From Neostapfia colusana (Eukaryota; Streptophyta; Magnoliopsida; Poales; Poaceae): 64,000 bases of DNA. The notes beneath the pieces were generated by a model. It was given only the letters and a program-made list of their open reading frames with translations, was not told the DNA's origin and did not search any database. Made by a program: the position numbers and the translations under genes. The DNA lies in assembly GCA_030760725.1 (NCBI GenBank), contig JASWHV010000016.1:16111084-16175083 (forward strand). Direction: 5' to 3'. Shown piece after piece: positions 43,102-53,640 of the stretch; positions within the stretch are counted from its first letter, which is position 1; each line of letters starts with the position of its first letter.

Positions 43102-44949
43102 CCAGCTGCGGCACGCCTCCGTGCCTCGAACATACCTCTCGGGGGCCGCCTAGGGTCCGTCAACCCCTTGAAGGCCTTGCCAGAAGGGGGAGACGCCTTA
43201 GGTCATCCAAGGCGAGCCATGGTCCACCTACACCTTGAAGGCCTTAGCCAGAAGGGGAGAACTCCCCGGGGGCCCCGGAGAGAAGCCACGCAGGACCTGA
43301 TCCAGCGTGAAGACAACAACTTCGACAAGACTCGGCTTGCAGGGAACACCCCACAACGCACGGTCTCGGCTAATGCTCTAAGCACTACCGCCAAAGAACC
43401 AAACGCGATGGGGGCCCGCAAGAGGGCAGCCTGGTGAAGCGGCACGCTATATTCCAAGAAGGACCCATAAGCTCTCCCCCAGCAGGGAAGGTCCCTTCCG
43501 AATCATGAAAGTTGCCACCCCAGGTACACATGCCTTTCAACCGAGAGTGGGATCCATTCCCAAAAATCATTGCCATGGAGCAACACTGTAAGTCCTACTT
43601 ACTGAGCATTGGTAGAGCAGGGTTATTCACTTCTGTAATAGACCCCATAGAACTTAGGAACAGAGCTTGGGGTAGCTAAGTCTCAAGGGACGGTACAGGA
43701 CTACGTCCAGTTTAGCCTGGTTCCGACCCTAAGCGCGTAGAGTCTTGCTTCCCTTGTAGACGAGGCGGAACATTACCCCCACGTACAGCCAGAATTCCAC
43801 CTATGGGCGCGAATACAGAGACCTGTTCTACTTAGCTCCTTCTCATGCGCTCATTTAAATTATGCATTAATTTTTATGATCGCACTATCTCTGTATGTTC
43901 ATCATACGTCTAGCTCCCCCTCTCCTGCGCTCATCCATAATCGGCATTTGCTATCCTCCCGAAGGCGGTTGCGCTTGAGGCATCTGCCGATGGCCGAGTG
44001 AGTCTCTCGGGCCTCCCCCAGTCAGGTGTTGCGGTGTCAGTTGGTCACCTCCAGGGAAGGCCAGCGTTGTGCATGGGGGGTCCAGGGTGCGTATCCAGCT
44101 TAGCCGGCCCAGAGCCCAAAGCATGCGCATCCTGCTCTCCGGAGGTCCATGGGAGTACGTCCGCTTTGCCTGGTCATGAACCCAAAGCGCGTGCACTCTG
44201 CTTCCCTAGCGCATGGCCCGGTACCAGGGATCGGACGGCCGTACCCGGACCTCGGAGGGACCCGGAGCTCCGGCGCCTCGTGCACAGAATTGCCCAAGCC
44301 CCGTATAGCGGGTCAGGACCATAAGACGGATAAGACTAGGAGACAGGAGGGGAGGACCCCCCGAGGAGAATTACGTTTCCTCTACCTGTGTGCAGGACCT
44401 TCAGGTTACGGCAACAGGGACTGCATGAAGCGGGGGGAAAGGAGCTACCAGCTACACCGGCCTGGGACTGGAAGGACCAGAACCCGCCCCTCCAGCAGGG
44501 GCGGGGCTCGGGGGGCCCACGTGTCCAGCAGGCCCGGAACTCTCTCCTTCCTTGAGGAGGGCTCCGGGCTCGCCATGTGGCAGGCAGGGACCGGACCTCC
44601 CCCCTCAGCGGGAGGGCTCCGAAAGCCCTACGTGTCCAACATGACCGGAGCTCCCGTCTATTGAGGAGGAGCTCCGGACCCGCCACGTGGCCGGCAGTCT
44701 TGGAGCCCCCCATAGGGCGAGGTTTGGAGACCTCAAGGTGCCCCTAACACGGTTAGGACCCGGGGAGGGTGTCTGTGCGAAGCTCTGAGATTGGAAATGG
44801 CCTCTGAGTACCTTGCGGAGCTAAGGACTCAGCCAGGCAAAACCAAGAAGGAGGGAAAAGCATCACAGACACAAGTATCCAAGATAGTCAAATTAAGCAA
44901 GGCTCCTTGAGCTGGACTATAGACTCGATAAAAAAGGGAGAAGCAAGTC
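43102..44949. other. Non-coding internal region of Tat element III
   Basis: Replaces pol; homologous to 25214-27066 of element II in reverse. The G-box array copy lies at about 44500-44700 (CACGTGGCC, ACGTGTCC, ACGTGTCCAGC), just beyond the stop of the antisense ORF. No supported gene. Confidence 0.65.
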
Positions 44950-46671
44950 CTAAGGACCTCCCGGCTCTCGCCGGAACCTTGCGGCTACAAGGGCGGCCAC
45001 ATCCTCGACTTCAGCCCTGGCAGCTTCCTCCCGCTCCGCGGCTGGGCCCTCTCTTGCTGGCTCCAGTGAGAAAGAGGGGTCGCGACTCTTGAAGCATGCC
45101 AGCACATGCGAGGCGACCTCTAAAGCTAAGCTGCGGCCCTCGGCTTCAAGCTCGCTGGCGACCACCGAGTCGAGTCTGTCCAGCTTGGCGCCGATCGACT
45201 CCAATGCAGGGATCACCTCTGCCACCTGCAATGCGGGAGTTGCGGCCCTCACCGGACTGAAGCCAAGAGGGATCAGGGCGGACCCCGCTCGATCCACGAA
45301 GCTTGAGACCGCAAGGGCCTCGGAGGACCGTAGGGCTGAGAGCTCCTCCACCTCGCGGCGGGCCGCCCGCAGAGCCTCCAGGTTCCTCTCGGAGAATTCC
45401 TTCTCCTTGGCCTCCAGGGAACTCTCCCGAAGACGGAGAGTCTCGGCTAGCCGCTCCAACTCAGCGGCCTTGAAGCCAGCAGTCAACTCCCGGTCCAAGA
45501 CTGCCCGACGATCATGGGAGACCTGTTCATCCCTCAAGTCAAGGTCTGCCTTCAGAATCTCCAGCTCCTCCATCCGAGCTCGGAGGTCATCCTCGCCCGC
45601 GGCCAGCTGCGCGGCGACCCTCTCTGCCTCAGCTGCCACGGAACGCTCCCGCTCCTCAACAGCGAGTTCACGGCGCTCCAACTGCTGCCGTATTTCCACA
45701 GCAGCAGAGAGGCTCTCTTCGGCCCGGGCGTGAGCCTCCAGGGCCTCCCTGTTGATCCGCCGCGACTGGATGTCCATGCGGTCAACAGCCCGCTTCATCC
45801 GGTCGACGAGCGTTTCCCGGAAGTCGAGCAACTCCCGCCTGGAGTCGAGCTCGCTCTTAGCCTTCGCGGTCCTCTCCCGCAAAAGGTTCCCCCAGGTGAG
45901 GAGGCGGTCCCGTTCAACCGTATACTCCTCCCGCTCGCGCCCTAGCGCCGCCAAGACCTACCGGACGCTCGACTCGGCAAGCGCGAATGCATTCACCAGA
46001 GGCAATGGAGCAACAGAAGCTGGGGCAGTCCCTCCGACCTCCTCCATTACCTCATCCTCGGGAAGAGCCGACGCGCCAGCCGCCTAGACGAGACACCGAT
46101 CAGGAGAAACTGGCCCAGCGGCCCTGGCAGCCGGGCTCTCTTCAGCTTCAGGCTCCTTGACCTGAGGAGAGCGACGAGCCGGAGAAGACGGTGCTGGAGA
46201 AGAAGCCAGGCCGCCTAGTGCAGGATCAACCTGTGCTGGCTCGGGGGCCGCGGTGGCTGTCTCGGCAGGAAGAGACGACGCCGCCACGGAGTCCGGGCAC
46301 ACCGGAACAGGAGAAGTCCGCGCTGGCCTGGGGGCCGCAGCAGTTGCCCCTGGCTCCGAGCGCATCGGCACAGATTCCTCGCAAGACGGGGAAGGCCGGG
46401 AAGCGCGGACACTCCAGCGGGCTCTAAACCCCGACATCCGAGCCGGGGTAGGATTTCCAGAGCCCGCTACCGTCTCCGACGACCGCTCCGCAGACGCTTG
46501 GACTGGCGGAACAGGGGACGCCTCAGAGGCTTCCCCCAGCACATCAGCCCGGGGCCTCTTCGAGTCGCCACCGGAGGGAGTGTCAGGCACCCCAGAATCC
46601 CGACTTGGCACCGACGCCGTTGCTGGAGGAGATCGAGCGCGTTTCTTCTCTGGCAGCGGGTTGGAAGCCAT
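44950..46671 (-). pseudogene. Antisense ORF of Tat element III, two TAG codons
   Basis: 573 codons from ATG 46671 (MASNPLPEKKRARS) to the stop at 44950. It aligns without gaps of note to the intact protein of element II: KKRAR patch, Ala/Pro/Ser-rich segment, long coiled coil, conserved C terminus ARAEVEDVAALVAARF. TAG at 46086-46084 and TAG near 45957-45955 (element II has CAG, Gln, at the second) split the frame. The Transposase_28-like segment is absent, as in element II, so the deletion predates the split of II and III. Confidence 0.8.
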
Positions 46672-47162
46672 GGCAAGGGAGAGCTCAAAGGCAAAAGAGC
46701 AAAAGCACAAGAGTCCAAGAAGAAACGCAGAGAAGTGCGAAGGGAAGCTACAATGTGGGTGAGACCCCCTCTAAAAAGCTTCCCGGTGCAGTTCCAAGCG
46801 ATTCGGAACTCTTCGAATACCCCGCACCCGCAACTGCTTCGGTTCCTAGACCGAGTGCCGATGACGGGTAGGCCCAAGCCGCTTAACTGGAGCGGTGGGG
46901 GCAAGGAGTCAGTCTCCTAAGAAGATGAGCCGGCAAGGCCCTTCGGCGGTTCCCGAAGAAAGCGCCGCAACGTGCAGAAGTGGCAGCTTTGGGAACCGCC
47001 ACAGTAAAAGCAGTCATCAAGTGGGTGCACGCCCTCACGACCCTGCGGCCGTTCGTGCTCCGGCAGCGGTCAAGTCGGGACTTAGAGAAAGTGTGCGGAT
47101 CGGAAGAGACGGAGGTCCCACCTCGGGCTCGCTATCTCCCCCGAGATGGGCCCGGGGGCCAC
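46672..47162. other. Leader of the antisense ORF and PPT of Tat element III
   Basis: Counterpart of 23006-23482. It ends in the G-rich PPT GGGCCCGGGGGCCAC directly before the 3' LTR at 47163. Confidence 0.7.
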
Positions 47163-48260
47163 TGTCGGTACCTGAGATATGGGATACCCCCGCGCACAGG
47201 GTAAAGTTCCTAAGGTGCTCGCCCTTGTCCGCAGGGAGAGCTCCAAAGGCGCCACGCGTCTGGCGGGGCCGGACCTCCCTCTCCATAGAGGAGGGCTCCG
47301 GGCCCGCCACGTGGCATACAGAAGCCGGACCTCCCCTCCGCGGGAGAGAGGTCCGAAGAGGCCACGCGTCCAGCGGGGCCGGATCTCCCTCTCCTCAGAG
47401 GTGAGCTCCGGGCCCGCCACGTGGCATACAGAAGCGGGACCTCCCCCTCCGCGGGAGAGAGGTCCGAAGGCGCCACTCGTCCAGCGGGGCCAGACCTCCC
47501 TCTCCTCAGAGAAGAGCTCCGGACCCGCCATGTGGCTAGAAGAATGGTGCTGCCTGCCCCCGAGCGGTAGGCAGCGGGCGTAAAGGCGCCCCTCACCTTG
47601 CCCATACAAGGTATTCAAGGCCCGCGTCTTCCCAAGACGCGGAAACGCGGAGCACGCGCCTGTCAGGTGCCGTTGCGTCCAGTCGCATCACAGACTGGCG
47701 CGCGGTGTCAGAACCTGACAGGTAATAAACGCCACGACAAGACATCCCATGCCGCCTGCGCCGTCATCAACCACTACGACTAGCGCACGGCATGGGCAGG
47801 GCGGTAAAAGGAAGACTCAGAAGCCTTCGACCGGAGGCAACCACCGGCATAACTACAGATACGGTAGATAATAGACAATCTTCCCGGGACCACCTGTCGG
47901 GTCCCGGTTTCCCTTGTAAGCCGCCCGAGCCTTGGACTAAAAAAGGCTCGGGTAGGCGTCGATAGCAAGGGTTCGCATTCCGCAACTCATACGCCAGCCA
48001 TACACTCTCAAGCTGTAACTCACCCCCAAGCTCAGGCCCCCGGCCCTGAGCAGCAAGCAATACAGCGAGCTCCATAGCTCGCCGTGGACGTAGGGTTTTA
48101 CGCTCCGGCGGCCTGAACCACGTAAAACTCCCCGTGTCAAGCTCTCACTAACTCGTCCATCTGCGCAAGCTCTCCGCTAGGAACTAGCCCCTCCGAAAAA
48201 AGAACCTCTGCGGGCTGCCCAGTGCAGGCCCGGGGGAAGTGTCGATCGCACACTTCGACA
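47163..48260 (+). repeat. 3' LTR of Tat element III
   Basis: Same length as the 5' LTR with few substitutions visible, suggesting recent insertion. The TATA box has mutated to CTAAAAAAGG (47937-47946). Confidence 0.95.
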
Positions 48261-48269
48261 GTAACCATC

Positions 48270-48960
48270 AAAAGTGTTAGATTTATGTTTTCTAAACTTA
48301 GACCTAAATTTTGGTTTGTGGGAACTGTCCCCATCTTGAGTTATAGCTCAAAAAATTAAACCCTCACCCTTAGTTTAGAAATATAATCAACACCAAATCT
48401 GAAAGGTTGAATATGATATTACTGTCATAAAGCATAACCTTCTTAAAATCCTTGAAAGAAGGTGGCAAAGAAACTACTCACAAAATTTCCATAGCTTCAT
48501 CATTAATTGTCAGACTCCAAAAATCAACATTAATTAAATTAAATTCATTGAGATGAGACTGAATAGATGTATCTTTCCTCATGTGAATAGTGCAGAGATG
48601 CTAGTTGAGACGAAGCTGGTTGGTAAGACTTTTGGTCATATAGAGCTGCTCCAATATCTAGCTCAAATATGTGGCAGCTTTTGGGTTTATGACTTGGCGT
48701 AAAACATCTATTGATAAACTGAGTTGCAAAAGTCAGAAAGCTTTCTCAGAATGTTACTCTCATTTGTCATCTGACATATATATGGGTTTCACCTTTAAAG
48801 ACTTACGCATACTCCACTAAGTGAGAACAACTTTCATGTGAACCTGCCAAATAGAAAAGCTATTTTCCATCAAAGTTTAGATTTCTGATTTATAATCATG
48901 GTGTAAAAAAGAAATCAGCTGAGAAAAAATTAATTGCTGAAATATGGAGGATCTCCTTCA
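48270..48960 (-). pseudogene. Decayed Copia gag fragment
   Basis: Minus-strand conceptual reading gives, with breaks, LEELYMTKSLTNQL, then HMRKDTSIQSHLNEFN, and later LPPSFKDFKKVMLYD. These are the ordered hallmarks of the Copia gag (UBN2-type) domain. Multiple stops. No LTR or PBS could be linked to it. Confidence 0.7.
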
Positions 48961-48983
48961 CAGAGGCAGTAGGGGTCAGGATG

Positions 48984-49511
48984 GGTAAAAATAACTGAAA
49001 CCGAAATCAAACTAACCAAAACCGGTCAAACAAAATGTATTTTAGTTTGTCAAACTATGAAAACCAATTTTTTAGTTTCAATTTTATTTTTGTTTAACCA
49101 AGTTAACCAAATTAGATGCAATAACCTCATCAATCAAACACAAACCAACAACCTAGTCTAACTGGCCTAGCAAACCTAACCCCCACCTATTACTCATCCT
49201 AGCCACCCTGCCCACCCCAGAAGCGCCGCCCCCGAGCCGCCCTCACGCTCCTGCACTCCCCAGCCGTGATGCTCCCTGACAGACGACACACGTCACCCTG
49301 GCTTTGACGCATGCCGCCTCGGCCGCTAACGCGTGCCGCCACTCGGTCGTGGAAGCGCCAAGCGCCGCCCTGGCCCCAACACGTGCCGCCCCGCAGCCAT
49401 GTTCGCTGGTTCACACCCCAATTCTATAAGATTCGGTTTATTCGGTTTTTACCGAAGACCGAACTGAAGTTTTTGGTTTTTCCTTTTTTGTTGGTTTTTT
49501 AATTTTTAATG
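48984..49511. repeat. Possible small transposon with purine-rich inverted ends
   Basis: The left part carries AACTGAAACCGAAATC-type motifs and the right part TTCGGTTTATTCGG and TTTTTGGTTTTTCC, which are roughly complementary. Between them is a GC-rich core rich in CGTGCCGCC. No clean terminal repeat or target duplication could be fixed, so the class is unknown. Confidence 0.3.
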
Positions 49512-50616
49512 ACGGAACCTAAAAGAAAAACTGAAAATACAAACCTTCGGGTTAACCATATGCGGCTTGGTGCAGCAGATGTCGATCCTTCCCAGGACCT
49601 TGTCTGGTTGCTCCTCAAAACAACTCACGTGGTAGACAACGGTGTCTATCCACGGTTGATGATCTAGAGATGGTAATTGGGCTCAGCCCACGGACTTTTT
49701 ATAATTTATTCCGGCCCTTATTAAATATTAGTTTAAAAATAAGTATAAATTTGATCCGATCCTATTACATTATTAATTTATTTTTTTGCCCTTTACCAAC
49801 CTAGCGATGGCTGGTATCTTGCAAACATGTAGGGGAAGGAGCGAGGAAGAGCCTATTGCCAAGGGCGCGTCGCCGCGCGGAAGCGGCCACGTTTGAGGAT
49901 CAAGCGGTGTGGTGGCCCTCGACGGTGAGCACGCACGACGAGGAGGCGGGCCACGGCGGCATCAGGATGGCAGGGTCCAACAGCGCGCGCGACGCGTGGT
50001 ACAGGCGAGCGCATGGGTGAGGCAGGCGGCGCGCGGCCGAGGCGGCGGTGAGGCATGGCTGGATGGCGGGTGGGACCGAGGCACGGTGCAGAGGGAGGGG
50101 CCCGAGCAAATCACGCTAGAAAGAAGCCGGTCGTCGTCGTCGCCGAGTCCATGTTCGACTGGTATGCCGATCAATGGTTCAACGGTGACAGGTCCAAGCA
50201 GACTAACAATGGATAAGGCTTGCCGCCCGGGGACAGGAGCCTGCCCCCAACTGCTCGAGGAGACAGCAGGCATAGTAGGCGAGGCCACCTACACGGACGG
50301 AGGCGAAGATCATTGAGCAAATCGACCCACCGTCTTCAGGAGACTCACGATCCGCTGAAAAACCGAAACAAGTTTCGCCTTCAAATCTGTGTAGCAGATT
50401 CGATGTGGCGCGACAACAAACCGGAAACATATGCAAATCTATGCAAATCTCTGTGTCTAAACCAAGCTCTGATTAGCAATTGTTATATGGATAGACACAG
50501 GTATTAACGTGAAAATACCTCAAAGTGGAGGAGAAAATTCTTGGAAAATAAATATAATATTTCTTTTTATCAGGTGACGAGTGACCGCTATTAATGTAAA
50601 AACTATTTATTGTAAT
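49512..50616. other. Unassigned stretch, possibly holding a captured exon
   Basis: AT-rich at 49660-49800, GC-rich at 49840-50120. On the minus strand about 49550-49690 there is an open frame containing DTVVYHVSCFEEQPDKVLGR followed by a GT that could be a splice donor; it has the composition of a real exon, but I cannot name a family. Nothing else in this stretch is supported. Confidence 0.3.
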
Positions 50617-51024
50617 CACTACTACAAAGGTTGCACCCTACATAGGATTCGCCATGTTTAACTAAGAATCTCGTAAGGCTCGGTACCACTTCGAGTAAGT
50701 TCGACACATGGCATAAAAATAGCAATTATTACTAATTTTTAATTTAACACGTGTGTTTGTACGTGTGTAGTAAACACTACATAATGATCCTTATCAAGTC
50801 AACGCAGGGTTTGACAACGTTCTTGGACTCAGCCGATTACTCATAAGATACTTACAAAGGTTTCTTGTCCTTTTGAGAACGTACGGTTATTCGATACTTT
50901 TAATATGCACACATATGTATATATGTTGGCATGTCTTATATGACATTTCTTGTATGACAGTGCTTAGCGGTTTTACGCGAAACAACTTGGCGGTTAGAGA
51001 CCTCATAATCAGGATGCATTGCAG

Positions 51025-51462
51025 ATATCAACATATATCCTTATCCCAAGCAGCCTTCTGGGAGTGTCTTATGTGGGTATTATGTATGCGAGCATCTTCG
51101 GACCGCCTGCGAATATAGAGTGAATCATGAGGATGTAAGTTATCCTTAATATCAATATTGTATTTTCTTACTTTTGAGTTTCATTTTTATTGTAACTAGC
51201 GTGTTTTAATATTATTATGTTATCATTGTCACCAACACATTCTAAACCTTGTTATGTGTTTCATTGCAGCACACGAATGTAGACGAAAAATGGCCGGTTT
51301 CTAGAAATATGCCTGGTGGAGGAGCCGATAAAATTGCGAGTGAACTGTGTCACTTCATGCGTCACGAAATATTCCACCAAAAACGGTAGTTCTTCGATGA
51401 CGCAGGTGTAATAGGTGATGTGTCAGAACTTTACCAGTATGAGCATCGAAAGAGTTTTTAGT
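51025..51462 (+). pseudogene. 3' exons of a Ulp1/C48-peptidase-like gene carried by the CACTA element
   Basis: Exon A (after GCAG at 51024, to 51134) reads YPKQPSGSVLCGYYVCEHLR, the region around the catalytic Cys of transposon-borne SUMO-protease-like (peptidase C48) proteins. GTAAGT at 51135 and TTTCATTGCAG ending 51269 delimit an intron of about 135 bp. Exon B continues in phase (NVDEKWPVSRNMPGGGADKI, SELCHFMRHEIFHQ). A TAG at 51387-51389 interrupts; the frame then goes on (FFDDAGVIGDVSEL) to a TAG at about 51460. Upstream exons with the His and Asp of the catalytic triad are not present. Such genes are known passengers of CACTA and Mutator elements in plants. Confidence 0.65.
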
Positions 51463-51649
51463 GAAAAACTTGTAAACTATGAATTGATATGTATGTACAT
51501 ATATATATGAGATGAATTTTTGGTGATATTGTGCCGATGATGCTTGTTAGAATATATTGTTTCTATTATGTGTAAATGTGCATATGAAATTGACCTGGAA
51601 ATCAGAAATAACAGCATTAGTATCTAACAAACCACTTGTGATAATATAA

Positions 51650-51985
51650 TTTCACAGACGGCTTATCATAGGTAACGAACCGCCTGTGATAATATAGTTT
51701 CATAGGCGGCTAGTCGTAGGTCAGGTGGATAATCTTACATTACAAACCGGCTGTGATAAACATTCTTCACAGGCGGACAATCCTAGGTAAAGAACCGTCT
51801 GCGATAATGGAGTTATCACAGGCGGATACTCTTACGTTACAAACTGACTGTGATAAAGATTCTTCACAGGCAGCTAGTCGTAGGTATAGAGCCGTCAGCG
51901 ATAATAGAGTTATCATAGACGGATACTCTTACGTTACAAACCGCATGTGATAAAGAGTATTCACAGGCGGATTCATGAAGGTTAA
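51650..51985. repeat. Subterminal tandem repeats of the CACTA element
   Basis: About three to four units of roughly 100 bp, each with the pair GCCTGTGATAA and TTCACAGGCGG in alternating orientation plus TACTCTTACGTTACAAAC and CTAGTCGTAGGT. Subterminal repeats of this kind are where the CACTA-encoded DNA-binding protein acts in characterised elements. Confidence 0.75.
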
Positions 51986-52200
51986 GACCGCGTGTTTTTC
52001 ACGGGTGGTTTAAGTTTCCGACTGTGAAAATTGTTGATTATCACAAACTCTTCGTTTTAGTCGGTTTTAAAAACCGCGTGTGATAATACGTTTAGAGCCG
52101 CCTGAGATGAAGCTTATTGTAGTAGTGTATGGTATAAAATATTTACTATGGCTCACAATCTCCATTTTATGGTTACCGTATTTTTTACTTAACCTCTTTA

Positions 52201-52300
52201 CTCCCTCTGTTCTGAATTAAATAACGTTTAGGACAGCTAATTTAGTTCAATCAAACTAAATTTTTTGTCCTAAACGTTATTTATTTCAGAATAGAGGAAG
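52201..52300. mobile_element. Stowaway MITE, 100 bp
   Basis: CTCCCTCTGTTCTGAATTAA at the left and TATTTCAGAATAGAGGAAG at the right are terminal inverted repeats that extend inward (ACGTTTAGGACA / TGTCCTAAACGT) to form a hairpin. The flanking TA dinucleotides (52199-52200 and 52301-52302) are the expected Tc1/mariner-type duplication. Confidence 0.92.
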
Positions 52301-52302
52301 TA

Positions 52303-53640
52303 TTTAATAATAGGGTGAATAGTTTATTTTTTTAGTTTATATTGTTAGGTGTAAGGGTTTAAATAAAAAATATAATGACCTGTACTTTCTGCATGATTAC
52401 ACTAGAAAACTGTTGGTGTTTTAGTCGTTCCATGTGATTATCTACTTATATAGGCATCAAGAGATAGTTATATTGAACACACTGAATCATATTTTCTCTG
52501 GATAGGACCTTGAGGGCTGGGCTAAATGAACTAAAACACTTATTGACCAGGGTGCTTTGAGATTCGTGCAGATTTTTTTAAATCCACTGTAGCAATTCTT
52601 TGAAATTTAGACAGCATGCAAGTTTAAGTCTCACTCGCTGATGAGATAAGATAGCATCTTCTTTTCTCGTCCTTTCATAATTTTCTCTGGACAGCTGGGG
52701 AGAAACGTGAGGTTTGCGATTCTGACTGTGATTCAACTGTTGCCATTTACACACTGATACGATGGATCTCCTCCTCTAGTTATGTTGTTACATTTACTTC
52801 TACAATTGCACCGTTCCTGTTGTAGACAAGGGGCCTTCCTTGATTTAAATCAAACAATAGATTGTAATTAACTCCATCGATCATATAACTACAACGAGGT
52901 CTGTATATGAGTGCACGACAAATCTTAGAAGATGTAGTTGTGCAGATTTTATTACTGGTGAGACCAATGAGGCATGAGATTGGCTGTGCTGATCAGTCTA
53001 TCTTGTGCATATCTCTGTGGAAGGATCAGATCTCTTCGGGGAGTGCCTTGGCGGGAGGGATGGGCCTGAAACTAACCCTGCCATACACACAACATTCCAA
53101 TGGGAAGTGGGCACCTATGAACTAAAATCTATTCCTGCCCAACCACACCAGTAATGGCAGCTTTCCCACTGATGCTGGACAAACAGCGCAACACATATAT
53201 TACCCTTAACGCTTTGTTTAGGTACACTTAAATACTCTCTATTTGGAGTGGATTGAGGGGGATTAGAGTAAAAAACAGCACAACACATATATTCCCCGCC
53301 GCCCCCACAGCCGCCGCCGCCTCCACACCCGACGCCGCCCCGGCCGAGCCTCCGGAGCCCCGGCCGGCCCCGCCGCCCCAGCCTGCCTCCCCAGCACCTC
53401 CACGCCCTCGGCCGCAACCGCTCCCGACCCCGGCGGTTCCGGAGCCCTCCACCGACACCGGCAGCCCCTAGCGCTCCTCCCCGACCCGGCGTCCCGCTGC
53501 CCCGCCTCCGGCCCTGAGCTCCCGCGCCATCTAGCACGTTGCAGCCGTCGAGAAGTTAGTTTTTTAATTTAGTTGATAATTGGATTTAGTTTAGATAATT
53601 TATTAATTAATTGTTATTGTTTAATTTATGCAAATTGTTT
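52303..53640. other. Unassigned stretch between the Stowaway and the AT-rich tandem repeat
   Basis: No gene or transposon end recognised in 52303-53180. A 21-bp sequence (AAACAGCRCAACACATATAT plus T) occurs at 53181 and again at 53273 with one mismatch. 53290-53540 is an extremely GC-rich, proline-coding stretch that I regard as low-complexity and not a gene. Confidence 0.5.

Larger units (their letters stand above)
40197..48260 (+). mobile_element. Compact non-autonomous Tat element III
   Basis: 8,064 bp, flanked by GTAAC (40192-40196 and 48261-48265). LTRs 40197-41294 and 47163-48260 are both 1,098 bp. PBS at 41297 onward, PPT before 47163, intact gag on the sense strand, antisense ORF near the 3' LTR, no pol. 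Layout and length are almost the same as element II (8,055 bp), showing a propagated non-autonomous family. It must use reverse transcriptase and integrase from other elements. Confidence 0.95.
50617..52127 (+). mobile_element. CACTA-type (En/Spm) DNA transposon, internally deleted
   Basis: Left terminus CACTACTACAAAGG at 50617 and right terminus ..TTGTAGTAGTG ending 52127 form an 11-bp terminal inverted repeat with the family-typical CACTA start. The flanking 3 bp are AAT and TAT, so the duplication is imperfect. The right third is a subterminal array of GCCTGTGATAA motifs. The interior holds the last exons of a Ulp1/C48-like gene and no TNP2 transposase. At about 1.5 kb it is non-autonomous. 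Confidence 0.75.

Noticed and set aside
45089..46087. Ser/Arg-rich plus-strand frames opposite the antisense ORF of element III
   Set aside because: Mirror frames of a coiled-coil coding region rich in GAG/GCC codons; no homolog recognised.
49962..50316. GC-rich open frames at 49909-50316
   Set aside because: Open on both strands, no domain, and flanked by AT-rich debris; composition explains the openness.
51650..51985. CRISPR-like array from the regularly repeated GCCTGTGATAA motif
   Set aside because: Repeats alternate in orientation, vary, and lie next to a CACTA terminus in a plant genome; they are subterminal repeats.
53115..53537. Proline- or glycine-rich ORFs in the GC-rich block
   Set aside because: Both strands are open because CCG repeats lack stops; no domain, splice or start evidence.
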